From assembly GCA_038049695.1 (NCBI GenBank), contig CP142452.1, forward strand, positions 108,075,001 through 108,139,000: a stretch of DNA of 64,000 bases. Direction: 5' to 3'. Below the pieces are notes generated by a model. It was not told where the DNA came from. It worked only from the letters and a program-made list of their open reading frames with translations, and did no database searches. Below are positions 24,833-35,745 of the stretch, one piece after another (within the stretch, counting starts at the first letter, position 1; every line of letters starts with the position of its first letter). The position numbers were made by a program, and so were the translations under genes. The DNA is from Cinnamomum chago (taxonomy: Eukaryota; Streptophyta; Magnoliopsida; Laurales; Lauraceae).

Positions 24833-25043
24833 TTTTCTTTTCTTTTTTTTTTCATTTTTTTTTCATTTCTAACGAAGAGTTCCCAGCCCTTTGAACTGAA
24901 TTATTCCCTCCGAGCCCAGAGAGAAACCGAGTAAAACCCCTATGGCCCCTACGTGGTAGTACAAGTAGACTCAACCTTCGATTCCTGAACCGGGTGTCGA
25001 TACCAAAACCTCTAACACCAAAGGAAGAAAGAACCGTGGTCCT
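24833..25043 (-). mobile_element. tRNA-derived SINE, copy 2, full length
   Basis: In minus orientation it starts near GGACCACGGTTCTTTC, contains the B-box-like GAGGTTTTGGTATCGAC, and ends GGGCTCGGAGGGAATAAT, then TCAGTTCAAAGG and CTTCGTTA with a long A-rich tail (poly-T on the plus strand). It is flanked by identical 17-bp copies of GATCATGGGCTCCCATT (24816-24832 and 25044-25060), a clear target-primed integration footprint. Body and tail align with the copies at 13587 and 34178. Confidence 0.85.
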
Positions 25044-25361
25044 GATCATGGGCTCCCATTGAGAGACCACAGGTCCCTCAGATTTTCACGTTACTTTTCT
25101 CTTTTGATAAATTTGGTCCCATTACTCAACCAATAGGAATCTGAAAATCCCTTGTACAAAGGACCGGTCCTTTTCGGTTGGCTAAAAACCATGCCATGGA
25201 AGTACTATTGACAAATTATTATTTCCACCACTTTCCCAGCAAGAGTAGCAGCTTTTTCTTTAGAAGGTAAATGTGATTACTAAATAAAAGCTATGAACAA
25301 ACAGTGTTTTTTAATGGTAAGCTTTATTACTAAAGAAAAGCTATACACAGCATCTCAGCTG

Positions 25362-25443
25362 TAGCTCAGCTGATTAGAGACAGGACATGAGTGTGTGAGA
25401 GTGCATGACTTCAAGTCTTAAAAACTATAAAAAAAAAAAAAAA
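25362..25443 (+). mobile_element. Short tRNA-like retroposon candidate
   Basis: GTAGCTCAGCTGATTAGAGA resembles an A box, and GACTTCAAGTCTT about 35 nt later resembles a B box. A 15-nt A run follows. It has no proper cloverleaf and is not counted as a tRNA gene. It may be a different SINE family from the other copies. Confidence 0.4.
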
Positions 25444-25972
25444 GGGAAAATAAGAGTTATAAAGCCAAATGAAACCACAAATAGGATTTTGAGATGCACT
25501 TGAACTGGCCATATAAAAAAGCTGCCACAAAAAAGTCTATAAAATTTAAAATAAAACAGGCTTAACAAATCAACTGTCTTGATAAGCATCAAAGAAACCG
25601 CAATGAGCATTTGGACCAAAGAAATTATTGAATCCCAAATGGGATTTTAACTCACGTTTTGCCTCAGCAGCTTTTATTTGATTTCAGCAATCCATAGACA
25701 TGACAAAAGGAGCTTCAAAATTTGAAATGAAGTATTACAAGTGGGGGCATCAGAGTTGCTCAGCAAATTAACTGTGAGCATCATAGAATCTGCAATGTGG
25801 ATAGAATCCAAAGGAATTATTGAACCCAAATAGAATTTTTACTGCCTTGCTTAATTACTCTTTTTGTTGTTTATTTTCAACAGTCCATTGACATGACCAA
25901 TGGATCTTCAAATCCATCGCTCCAAATTTGCAGAAAATATACATTTATGGGGAATCAGGAAAACTGCAACGC

Positions 25973-28900
25973 TCATTTTGCATGAAACTTGCTACTCACA
26001 GATTCATAGCTGGGGACGTTAATCACTGCAAAATTATTTTGTTCAAAATAATTTCGATAATTAGTATAAGATACTAACCAAATTCTAAGAAACAAGTGAT
26101 TGGAGTATTAGTTGGTTATTACCATCTCCCCAAGATGCCATTGTGAGAGGTGAAGAAATGATTTTTTGAGCAATGGAAGATATGTCCTTCAGAGTAATTC
26201 CATCAACTGCTTTCAAGAAATGTTCAATGGGCTTCCTGCAACACAGTACAACCTTTTTCAATGGAGAAGACATGTATATTTTAAGTAATTCATCTAACCA
26301 GTTTCCATAAAATAAGTAAAGCATGGGAATTACAGCTTGGTTTGACAACGATAAAATAGTTTCGTCTTTCTTTCATATTTTCCTAGTGTTGGAGAATGTA
26401 GTCATGGATTGGGGGCATTTCTTTTCATTTTGGATTCTGAATAAATTCCAGATTTGGTAGAAGATCGCAGAACTTCCACCAACTTCACTAGATTTCGCCA
26501 GAATACCCTCTCGCATTAACATTTTTTGCCACTCATGGAATTTAGCAAATGAAAATATCACTTCTCCATTTCACTTATACGTTCATTTTCTTCCACCATG
26601 TTCCCCTACCAAATAGACTAACATGGAAAAGCACGGGGATTTATTTGCCCTTTCCAGTAAGTTACCAATGTCATTTTCATGTGCATGTAACTAGAGTCGA
26701 TCATCAAGCAGGTATTACCTTGGGTCGAAAAGAACAACAGTCAGAAAAAGCAAGCCATTTGAATGGACCACTTTTGAGCCAAGAAGTCGGTAAGGACTAA
26801 GGTCAATAAGTTTTTCACAAAGATATCAAGTTTGAGTGACAATCTTATTTTCACTTAGAAAATACAAGTAAAAGGAGCATATTTTCCAAAGTTGTCTATT
26901 CAACTCAGTGAATGAATTAACCACTAAGCAGTTTGCACAGGCAATCACCCTGAGTTCATGCTACAATAATCCCAGCCTAAATTACCCAGTCTGTTGTTTC
27001 ACTTGAGAGGTCAGGTTGCTAGTCTGCCCATTCACTGCTTCTGAATGTCTTCAACTTGTCTAGGGTAGGTTTCCATGAATTCCTATTTAGTTCAATTAGA
27101 AATGTGAGGTAAACCTACTTCCCCAGTCTCTAAGTCATAACTTTAAAAATGTCGGATTTTATAATTTTCGAAGGTCGAGGTTCTTTATTACTCTAAGGGA
27201 GTGCCAAATTTATTTGTATTCATTTCAGTGAGATTATAATAGTTGTTTGATAAGGTAAAAGTCTCAATCTCTCAACCACATCTTTAGATTGTAGACATGC
27301 TCGCATTTCCTTTCCCAACAACATTGAACTTTTTTGATAAATTTCCAAATAATACTGAAAGTCCGAAACTATGACCTAAATAATCATAGACAGTTTATGG
27401 TTTGCATATTCATTCTATTATCCAAATTATGAAACGATTTGCGATACGATTCTGATTTTGAAAACTATGACTGAAACTATGACCTAAATAATCATAGACA
27501 GTTTATGGTTTGCATATTCATTCTATAATCCAAATTATGAAACAAACTACACATCAATACAAAACAAAATGATTTACAATTCGTAGCTCTCGCTGGAAAG
27601 TAGGCAACATATTTCCCAAGTCAACCATCTACACCTGCAGACCTTCTAGCATGCGCAACTTTCCAAATTACAAGTGAAAGACCAGAAACTTTTTTTAGGT
27701 CTAGAGAACAATCGGCTATATGATAGAAAGAACATAACATAACATTACTGATGACATTCTCCTTGGTGCAGACTGGAAATGCAAAAGAAATACCTAGTAC
27801 ACCAGTAAATGCAAAAGAAATATCAAGTACACCAGCTAATGGGGGATGGAAAACTCACCTCTCCCCATATGTCAGAATCTGTCGCCCGATATCTTCAGCT
27901 ACAACCGTCTGCAGAATCAAATAAAATAATGAAAAATAATTTTAAAATTGCGTAGAATGAATAATTAGAGATCACACAAATAATCAATATAAAGTCATAA
28001 ACTAAACCAAGTTTATAAACTAGAAAATAAAGAGTAATTAAAAGCATACTCTTGATTCCAGGTTCATTAGAACTGCAGACTTTGTTGACTCTTTGGCACG
28101 ATCAAGCTGTTTCTGGTCGACTGCCAGGAGAATAAATGAACTATCAAACATAGACGCACGAAACACATTGATTTCATCAATAGATATAAAACAGCGACCA
28201 TCAATCACATGACTAATGTGACAATGAAAGCAGTCTCACTCTAGAGGAGAGGTCCTGGGATCTATGCACCAGAGGACCTACTATGAAACAAAAGAAGGGG
28301 GAAAAAGCAGACAACCTTCACCAGGAGTTGCAACTGCAATAAGTTCTCTTGCTGCTAAATCAAAGGCTTTGGATACAAAGTCAGACCCCTGATAGAAAAT
28401 TTGAGCACACAGCTTAGTGGGAGTGCCAATCGTTGGTAATATCCATTAATATAAGAAAGGCAGCAAAAGCATGAGAATCAAGGACTTTTGAGTGACTGCC
28501 ATTGTAAGCGCATGTGCGCAAGTGTAGGCAGGGACGGAAATTATGTAATAAAGAAAATCTTTGGGGTTAGGGTTTTTTTTTTTTTTTTTGGGAGGGGAGA
28601 GGGTGTGGTGGGGTTTGGGGAAGTAAAATGGCAGAAAATTTTCTCAACCTATAAGGGGCTTTCTGAAAAATGAGAGGCCATGGCCACCCTCCCTCCCTTC
28701 CCCGGTTCCGCCCCTGCGTATAGGTCTGAGTAGATAGATAGACTGGTGCACAGAAGATCAACCAAAAATGCTGGTGCTGATCAATTACTAAGCAGGCAAC
28801 TTACAGTAGTCGCATGAATCCCAAAGATGCCAGTGTCATTATAGATACTGCTGAAAGCAGAAAATGACTGTATTTGTTGAAATTCATTTAAGACACGAAG

Positions 28901-31888
28901 ATCTGTCCACATTGGCATCAATTACATTAGTTAAATTTATGAAATGGAGACGCCATACTAAAAAGCTGAGATAGATCTGACATCATTTTGTGAAGGTATA
29001 ATATAGACACATCAGAGAGTAGAAAGTAGAAAGATTATGGGCCGCTGACTTCTCATTAGTGAACAACAGTAAACATAACTGCACAAATATCATCAAGTTA
29101 GGTGATAAAAATATCCAACATGTATATGCAATAACTTACAAAGCCGAGAGTACATCCCTTTTCCAGGACCTCCAGTAGAAAATGTACCACCTCCACCCAT
29201 GAGCATCTGCAGGAGAGGGTCAAGATAATATGGGTTGATAAGATATACACAAAATCCAAAGGGTAGGGTGCAGACCCTAGATTGTTGGGTAAAGCTAAGA
29301 TGAAGATGATAGTGATGATGATGATTCCCAAAAACATAAAAAGGAGCAGATCCAATAAATAAAATAAAACTAAACTGATAAAACACCCCAATCCCAAACT
29401 AGAATTGCATGCGGCACAAAGGGAAAACTGAAATTAGAGAACCTGAAGTACTGTGAGTGTCATGGCATCCTTCTCCTTGTGCCAACCGCCAGGAACTTCA
29501 AAAGCAAGTGCAACATGAGTCTTCTGCTTTCAGGAAAATAAAGGAACATTATAAACAGCCCCATAATTAGCTAAATGAAAAGAAAAATCAAATGCATAAT
29601 AAATGAAACAATAATTACCGGAGAATCAGCTTGACAACGATAATCGCCACCAACATATACAGACTTAGGTGTCTCTGGTGGAGCTACCTTGGGAAGGTCA
29701 GATAGGAGAGGTTCGGCATATGATAGCAATTCTTCATGTTCCACCCCTGACGCTGCAAGTACAATTCGGGGAGCAGTATAATTCTCCTGATATTCTCAAA
29801 GAAAATGAAAGTATAAGCACAAAACCAATGCAACCAAATAAGAAATAACTATAAAGCAGTAGTTGAAAGATAGACAGACGTTGCATATAGAAAATGATTC
29901 AATATGTACTTACAACAACAAATTCCTCCAATATTGTACTATTTAATCTGCTTATTGCAGATTCAGGAGCTAAGAGAGGATTTGCCAATGCACCAGAATA
30001 TCCAGCAGAATGAATTGCCTCCAAAAGCAAACCATGTGGATTGTCAGATATTTCCCCTATCTCCGCCTTCACTTTATTCAGCTGCAATGATGTAGATAGA
30101 AGCTCAATATCTAACACCATAAAACAACATAACAACATCAACACCACAAAAGGATCTAGAACGATAGAATACCTGCTCATTAACCTCCCAATCAAGGAAA
30201 ACAGGGTTCCTTACACAATCAATAAGCACCTCGACCATTTCAGGCACATATGTTTTTAGAGCATCATAAGTATATGCCATCTGTTCCCGAGAGGCTGATG
30301 CTGTAACATTGCCACCTATAGCTTCTACTTCACGTACAATACGTAGATGGCTTCGATTTGTTGTGCTCTTGAAGGCCATTCGCTCCAAGAGGTGTGTGGC
30401 CCCAAAAGAAAGGGGTGTCTCATAGACCGAACCACAATTGACATATAATCCTATTGAAGCAGAAGGGCTCTACACGATCAACCCAACCAACAATTACTAA
30501 ATGAGTAACACAACATAAATGGAGAAAGGCCAATAGTAAAATGCATGGAAGAATGGGATGAAAAGAAAACACATACTGCAGATGTTTCTGAGGCGATCTT
30601 GACACCATTAGGAAGAGTAGTTATCTTAGTCTTTGCCGGTTCCACATAGTCAGGCAAAGAAGGTGGAAGTGTGACATCTGCAAGAGGAAGTTCTAGAGGT
30701 GGGAGTGAACTGGACTGTCCCCCAAAGATCCAGCTAAAGAAACCTTCAGAAGACGACCTTTTTGCAACACTTGTACTGGCAAATCTGGCTGATGTTAAGC
30801 TATTGCCTGCAGAGCTCTGGAAATGCCAAATATTGTATTACTCAAATGTTTCAAACAAAAATTACACATTAGTAAAAGCTCACGCCCATGTTTACAATTA
30901 ACAAAGAGTCAAAACTCCCCATACACCCATAGAAATCTTTAAGCTCAAAAGCTAAAATTCTACATGTGCATCTCTACACATAAACTTGAGACCTGGTCTT
31001 GTGGGAACAGGGCAGACGTATGTAAGTTCCAAATCGATCATCAGGTGGGCGTCCACCACGGCTTACGTTCCAAATCATCAGTCATACAATTCTCCCCACT
31101 AGAATTAAGTTAGGCAATGAATAAATTAGTCTATACTTGTATTCCCCTTTCATTTTTCCCCTAAAATCAAGTAGTTAGGATGGTCCAACCAACCTGATCT
31201 GCAGATGAGGTCACATCCAGATAGGTGACCATCTATCTAATCAATAGTTCAAGATCAAAACACCCGCGCTCGAAGTCAGACTCAATTCTACTATATCACA
31301 AATAGGACAACCCCAATATGTCAAAATCAAAATATAAACCGTGCTCTGTTTTGATTCTTGCCCTTACAACCACAGAATTCCGTCTCCTGATCTAAAATCT
31401 TTGGATAATGCTACTACAAATCAGAGAGGAGTTCTCTCAGCTCCTAGATCACAGCGAACCAAATGCAGCTGCTACAATTTATCAAATTCTCCTCTCTCTT
31501 TGATTTTGCATTTCGTATACAGACCTAAGATCAGTGCAGGAATCATAGATGAGAAATAAGACATTTCTAAATCAAATTCAACAGAGATTGTGTCCATTCC
31601 AACGCCATTGGATGCACTCACCTGAATTTCATCAACAAAAAGGAAATGTAGCACAAAAGGATAGAGAGAGAGACTGAAAACCTAAAATTCATTCACAAAA
31701 CGAATCGAAATCGTCGGCGAGGAGAAATCGAAACGAACGAAGATTAGATCTATACTACTAGATGAATAGAAAGACAACAGAAGCTGAGAATCAGATGTTT
31801 TCTTCTCAAGAACAGGACATGGAGGAATCCGACGAATTAGGGTTTGGAAACTGACCTTGAAAGCTCTGAGCCTTGAAGCTGTGTACAT
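25973..31888 (-). CDS. MPPA: Mitochondrial processing peptidase, alpha subunit
   Basis: Thirteen coding exons on the minus strand: 31856-31888, 30577-30816, 30173-30469, 29914-30081, 29619-29786, 29443-29523, 29140-29206, 28805-28902, 28316-28388, 28050-28120, 27859-27908, 26123-26235, 25973-26025 (1,512 nt, 503 aa). Every junction is GT..AG and in phase. The N-terminus ([11 protein letters not shown]..) is a basic mitochondrial presequence. The M16 fold follows: [17 protein letters not shown], then [13 protein letters not shown] at about residue 117, where the zinc site HxxEH of the beta subunit is HxxER, as expected for the non-catalytic subunit. The substrate-guiding glycine-rich loop [19 protein letters not shown] is at about 333-351. 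In plants this protein is also a core subunit of the cytochrome bc1 complex. A Pack-MULE lies 177 bp upstream of the start codon, so the proximal promoter abuts transposon DNA. Confidence 0.96.
27366..27543. repeat. 70-bp direct duplication around a hAT element end, in MPP-alpha intron
   Basis: 27366-27434 and 27475-27543 are near-identical (ACTATGACCTAAATAATCAT, GTTTATGGTTTGCATATTC). Between them lies GATTTGCGATACGATTCTGA, then TTTTGAAAACTATG, which matches the right end of the hAT-like element at 60335-61155. No matching left end is seen, so only a terminal fragment remains. Confidence 0.7.
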
Positions 31889-32056
31889 GTTCGATGATTT
31901 GAAATCCTTGGAAATTCGAGCTCTGCTGCGTTCAGAAAGAGAAGAGAGAGAGAGCACCTGCACCAGGATTTTGGGAATGAAAAGGGAAGAGACCAGAGAG
32001 AGAAATGAACGAAAAAGAGATAGAGAGAGTGTCTGATATTTATATGGGAGATCTAT

Positions 32057-32065
32057 TATAACTTG
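32057..32065 (+). repeat. 9-bp target duplication, left (TATAACTTG)
   Basis: Identical to 34029-34037. Nine bp is the Mutator signature. Confidence 0.93.
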
Positions 32066-32499
32066 GGGAAAAAAGCATTATACCTATCTGGACTTTGGCC
32101 GTTTTGCATAGTGCACCATGTACTTTGGTATTTGTGACTAAACCTACCTGTAGTTTTAGTTGACATGCAAAATGGACGGATTCTGTTAGTATTAACGGTG
32201 TATGTCGTATAAAATGTGTTTGGTGCATACTGACGCCAAAATATTCGCCCAAAAAGACCTATTTGCCCCTGAACCAGCTTAGAATGGCAAATATCCACCT
32301 TTCACTGCTCCAGATCATTCATTTGATGAGCTCCACTGTGGATTGGCTAGTGAACAATGAATTGTTTAATAGTAAGCTCTCAAAGCCAACTCAAGATTGA
32401 TATGATGGGGGCTCTTTCAACGGCATTTCATCTCTCTCTCGTTTCCTAAAACCATGACTTAGAAGAAGAAATCTGCAGTCATTTCTGCATAGCATCAAA

Positions 32500-32598
32500 T
32501 GGCAGCAATTGCCAAATCCAAAGGAACTTGGGCTCGTCTTCTTCTCTCCCGATTCTCTATGAAGTCAGCCTCTCCCTTTGCACAACCCATATCCTGAT
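32500..32598 (+). pseudogene. Possible second captured exon in the Pack-MULE
   Basis: ATG at 32500 opens a 32-codon frame beginning MAAIAKSKGTWARLLLSRFS and ending at TGA. The Arg/Ser/Leu-rich, acid-free start looks like an organelle-targeting N-terminus. Parent gene not recognised, and the frame is short enough to be chance. Confidence 0.3.
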
Positions 32599-32945
32599 GT
32601 AGAAATAAAAACGATGAGCACGATCCTTGGTAGGTTCTTGGCACAAATTAACGGAAATGTGGTGCACCAACTACCAATAGAAGCCAAGCATAAGGATTTA
32701 CAAAGCGAAAAAAAAAAAAAAAACCATCTGTATTTTTACCAAACATTTGAATCAACCAAGAGCATTTCCAAGATGAAAAATAGAGTTTTTATATATGATT
32801 CCCCAAGGAAGAGAACCCAATTGAATCAGTTCTGAACACTATCAGAACATCATGGATAAAGAGTTCATAAAACTGGGGGCATTGCATCATATCATCAGTT
32901 ATCAACCCAAGGAAAATAAAAGACAAGATCTAAAACTCCACAAAC

Positions 32946-33770
32946 CTGTACATGTAGATATCTTTCCCTTCTTCCAGTTTCTTCTTGCAAGAGCAGCAGA
33001 AGCTCAAAAAATCATCTGGGGGATAGTAATTGTCCGCGCCCTTAACCAGTGCTTGAGATTCAATTCCCCATTCTTTCTTATTACAATCAGCCAACTCAAA
33101 CGTATGGCTCTCTAAAACACAATTACCATAAATATGAGTAGTTCTAGGATTTGGACCATGAGAAATGACACAGGTATAGTCCTCAGAGAGTTCTATTTCG
33201 CTAGCAGAGAGAGACCCAATAAATCTCTCCCCAGAGGCAATAGATTTTAGGGGTGGACTTGATTTCAAGTCAGAAAAATTTTCAAAATTGGGGCAGTCAA
33301 GAGCAAATGGAAGAGAACCGGAATCCTGTTGGGTGTTTTTAGAATCTGACCAAAATTCCTCTAATTTGGACATGGATTAGAGTGCATCAGCCACGAAAGA
33401 TCAGGGAATAAGATAAACATGATCGGATTTTCTCAACTACCTCGCTCTTTAAATTCATTTCATTGGATTCAAATACAATGTCTGAGTTACCTAATTGGAG
33501 GTTGGGTGATTTTAGCGGAGAAATCGCATAGTTCTTAGGCAGTGATCTGGGAGTTAGAGAAGAATTAAGTGAATTAATCAGACGGGTCTGGCAAGTTGGG
33601 ATGTTGATCCTCATCTGAGAACCAAGCACTATATTGCGTTGCGACCCTCAGAAAACCCAAAAATCTTTGCATTTGGTTTGGTCTCATTGTTGAGAGAATC
33701 AATAATGATCAAGAGGAGAAGTAGGGCTCCTGGCAGATTCATAGTCTGATAAACCCTTGGCAGTAAATCC
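32946..33770 (-). pseudogene. FLZ (DUF581) zinc-finger protein fragment, captured
   Basis: Read on the minus strand, the pieces follow the order of a plant FLZ protein: GFTAKGLSDYESARSPTSPL near 33715-33770, DSLNNETKP, GSQMRINIPTC, KNYAISPLKSPNLQ, SDIVFESNEMN, VEKIRSCLSY, then a 147-codon open block (33370 down to 32946) ending FLSFCCSCKKKLEEGKDIYM at the first half of the FLZ finger. The finger needs a second Cys pair, encoded by the next exon in intact genes; here the exon ends at a GTTTGT donor and no second half is found. Frameshifts near 33620 and 33400, stops and a deletion after SPTSPLD break the rest. Intact FLZ proteins bind SnRK1 kinase subunits. This copy is a truncated passenger of the Pack-MULE. 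Confidence 0.85.
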
Positions 33771-34028
33771 TACAAAAAGGAAGGAGGGGCGGTTTCACCC
33801 AAAATCGTCAGGAACCCTAACTGCAAGTGAAAAGGGGGAAATGAGCAAAAATCGTGAAGAGTAAAACTGATATATGGAGGGGTAAATTCGCCATTTTATT
33901 GATTCCGTCACGGCAGTTAGTATTTGCATGTCAACTAAAACTACAGGTAGGTTTAGTCACAAACACCAAAGTACAGGATGCACTCTGCAAAACGGCCAAA
34001 GTACAGGTAGGTATAGTGTTTTTTTCCC

Positions 34029-34037
34029 TATAACTTG
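34029..34037 (+). repeat. 9-bp target duplication, right (TATAACTTG)
   Basis: The partner of 32057-32065. Confidence 0.93.
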
Positions 34038-34177
34038 AGTAGTCGCCCAAGCCAGCGAGATTTTTGGCTACTATGAGTGGGGTGTAACAGTAATCGGATC
34101 CTCTGATGGGCCAGCCAGTTTAACTACTTGTAATGAACAACTTCCTCTTACATGAATGTAGCAAGATTTAATCTCAA

Positions 34178-34344
34178 TAGGCTGTGGCCAAGTTGTCAGG
34201 AGCACGGTTGCTCCCTCTTTCGGAGGTAGAGGTTTTGATATCGATATCTAGAGGCAAGAGGGATTTTATCTGGCTTCTTTTTAGGCTCGAAGGAAATAAT
34301 CCAGTCCAAAGGATTGGGAACCTTCGTTAACTCCAAAAAAATGA
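34178..34344 (+). mobile_element. tRNA-derived SINE, copy 3
   Basis: It begins near GCTGTGGCCAAGTTGTCAGG, carries GAGGTTTTGATATCGATATC in the B-box region, and ends AGGCTCGAAGGAAATAATCC, AGTCCAAAGGATTGGGAACC and TTCGTTA, then an A-rich tail. Body and tail match the copy at 24833-25043 closely. Related flanks starting CAAGATTT (34162 and 34345) are a probable target duplication. Confidence 0.75.
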
Positions 34345-34345
34345 C

Positions 34346-34849
34346 AAGATTTCAATTCAAAATGAATTATCCAGGTACATCTGAGCATAATGAATGAATG
34401 AATAAAATAGTGACCTAAATTTAAGTAATTTTATTTTTACAGAAAAGTTATTTATTCTTTTCAGTGTGTCATGTGTTTTGTATAAGACAAATATTACCAT
34501 CCATGATGCATCCACCTCCCAGTTCTTACTGTACATGGTAGTACGTGAGGCCCACTTATATATCGATCTAAATGGAAGATCCAAACTCATCAAACTGCTG
34601 TGACACTTTAAAAAGCCTATATTAAAATTTTGGATCCATCAAAAATATCAAATAAAAAGCATGGGTGCACCCTTGAAATCCATGTAAAAAATCCTCAGTT
34701 TAGCTCCAAAATTAAATTAATTATTAAGATTGCACCGCTTAAACAAAAATTCTAGATCCATCACTGGTTCTATTGAGACGATTGTTGGAATGAGGATCAA
34801 TTTTTTTTTCTTTTCATTTTTTATGTAAGTCACTAAATTTATGGATCAC
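34346..34849. other. Gene-free stretch
   Basis: No gene seen. AT-rich sequence with a poly-T tract at 34801-34808. Confidence 0.5.
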
Positions 34850-35345
34850 AAATCAAATAGTATTATTTCTTTTTACAACTCAAAAACTACACCCTTGTGG
34901 CTCCAAGGTGGCAGTTAGGGATGTAAATGGGTACCCGATTCTCCGATTATCCGAATGTTCCAACCCGTTAAAACTCGGGTCTGGGTCCTTATGTAAATCG
35001 GTCCGGGTCCGGTTCTACCTTAGTTTGGACCTGAGACCCAACATATTACCTCAATTTTAGAAAATATTTCATAAAAACCATGTTTTTTTAATATCATTCT
35101 CTACTTAAATCCGGACCCGTCCCATATATGGTTCTGATTTCGGAGCCAAGAAACCGGTTCCGAAGAGGTTTCGGGTCTGGTTCCGATCGCACCTTATCCT
35201 TAACAATTTCGGGAACCGAAACTGACAATTTTACAACTCTAATGGTAGCACTAGTGGACTCAATCATCAAAAGAAGAAAATAAAAATCGATACCAAGACC
35301 TCTAGTTCTAAAAGATGAAATAGCGGTGGTTGGGCAACCCCTTCG
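34850..35345 (-). mobile_element. SINE copy 4, split by a hAT element
   Basis: 35242-35345 contains, on the minus strand, GAGGTCTTGGTATCGAT and TTGAGTCCACTAGTGCTACC, matching the copy at 24833-25043. The plus-strand bases left of the insertion (ACACCCTTGTGGC..AAGGTGGCAGT, ending 34915) continue the same alignment (AAACCCCTATGGC..ACGTGGTAGT in the other copy). The intervening 34916-35241 is a hAT-like insertion. The left limit is approximate. Confidence 0.55.
34916..35241. mobile_element. hAT-type MITE inserted in a SINE
   Basis: The termini are TAGGGATGTAAAT and, complemented, TAGAGTTGTAAAAT. The flanking octamers GTGGCAGT (34908-34915) and ATGGTAGC (35242-35249) differ by three transitions, consistent with an aged 8-bp duplication. 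The interior is rich in ACCCG/GGGTC words. No coding capacity. Confidence 0.6.
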
Positions 35346-35565
35346 GGTGAAGAACATAATATTGACATGAAATAAGCTCTACATCCTCCAGTCCGGTCTC
35401 ATTATTTGTGGGCCCCATGTGAGCTTCAGTAAAATCCACCTTGCAGGCTTGCACGATACCATGACCATAACGGCGTGCTGAACTCAGGCGACACACAGAA
35501 TAAAAAACAGCGCAAGTCAAGTCCCTCCCAAAACCTTAAACCCTACCACTCATTTGTTATCTTCT

Positions 35566-35665
35566 TCTTCTGGAGACATTCCCCTTCTTCTTCCACCCTT
35601 CCCCTTCTTCCAAAACCCTACACTGCTATTTTTATCTCTTTCTCCTTCTTCTTCTTCTTCTTCAT
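35566..35665 (+). promoter_or_regulatory. CT-rich 5' leader region of KAE1
   Basis: A pyrimidine-rich tract with several CTT units directly upstream of the start codon. Such tracts are common in plant 5' untranslated leaders. The transcription start cannot be placed from sequence alone. Confidence 0.45.
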
Positions 35666-35745
35666 CGAGATAGAGAGAGAAAGCTTTTTTGTTTTTTTCT
35701 TCTTCTTGAGAGGAAGTTTGATATATAATAGACAGAGAGAAGGAA

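Larger units (their letters stand above)
32066..34028. mobile_element. Pack-MULE carrying an FLZ gene fragment
   Basis: The 1,963-bp element has terminal inverted repeats of 106 bp each (32066-32171 and 33923-34028) with about eight mismatches. They begin GGGAAAAAA and include CTTTGGCCGTTTTGCA and GACTAAACCTACCTGTAG. An identical 9-bp target duplication TATAACTTG lies at 32057-32065 and 34029-34037. There is no transposase. The interior holds a decayed first exon of an FLZ zinc-finger gene on the minus strand, and possibly a second captured piece on the plus strand (32500-32597). Its left end lies just upstream of the MPP-alpha transcription unit, so it now forms part of that gene's 5' flank. 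Confidence 0.93.
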
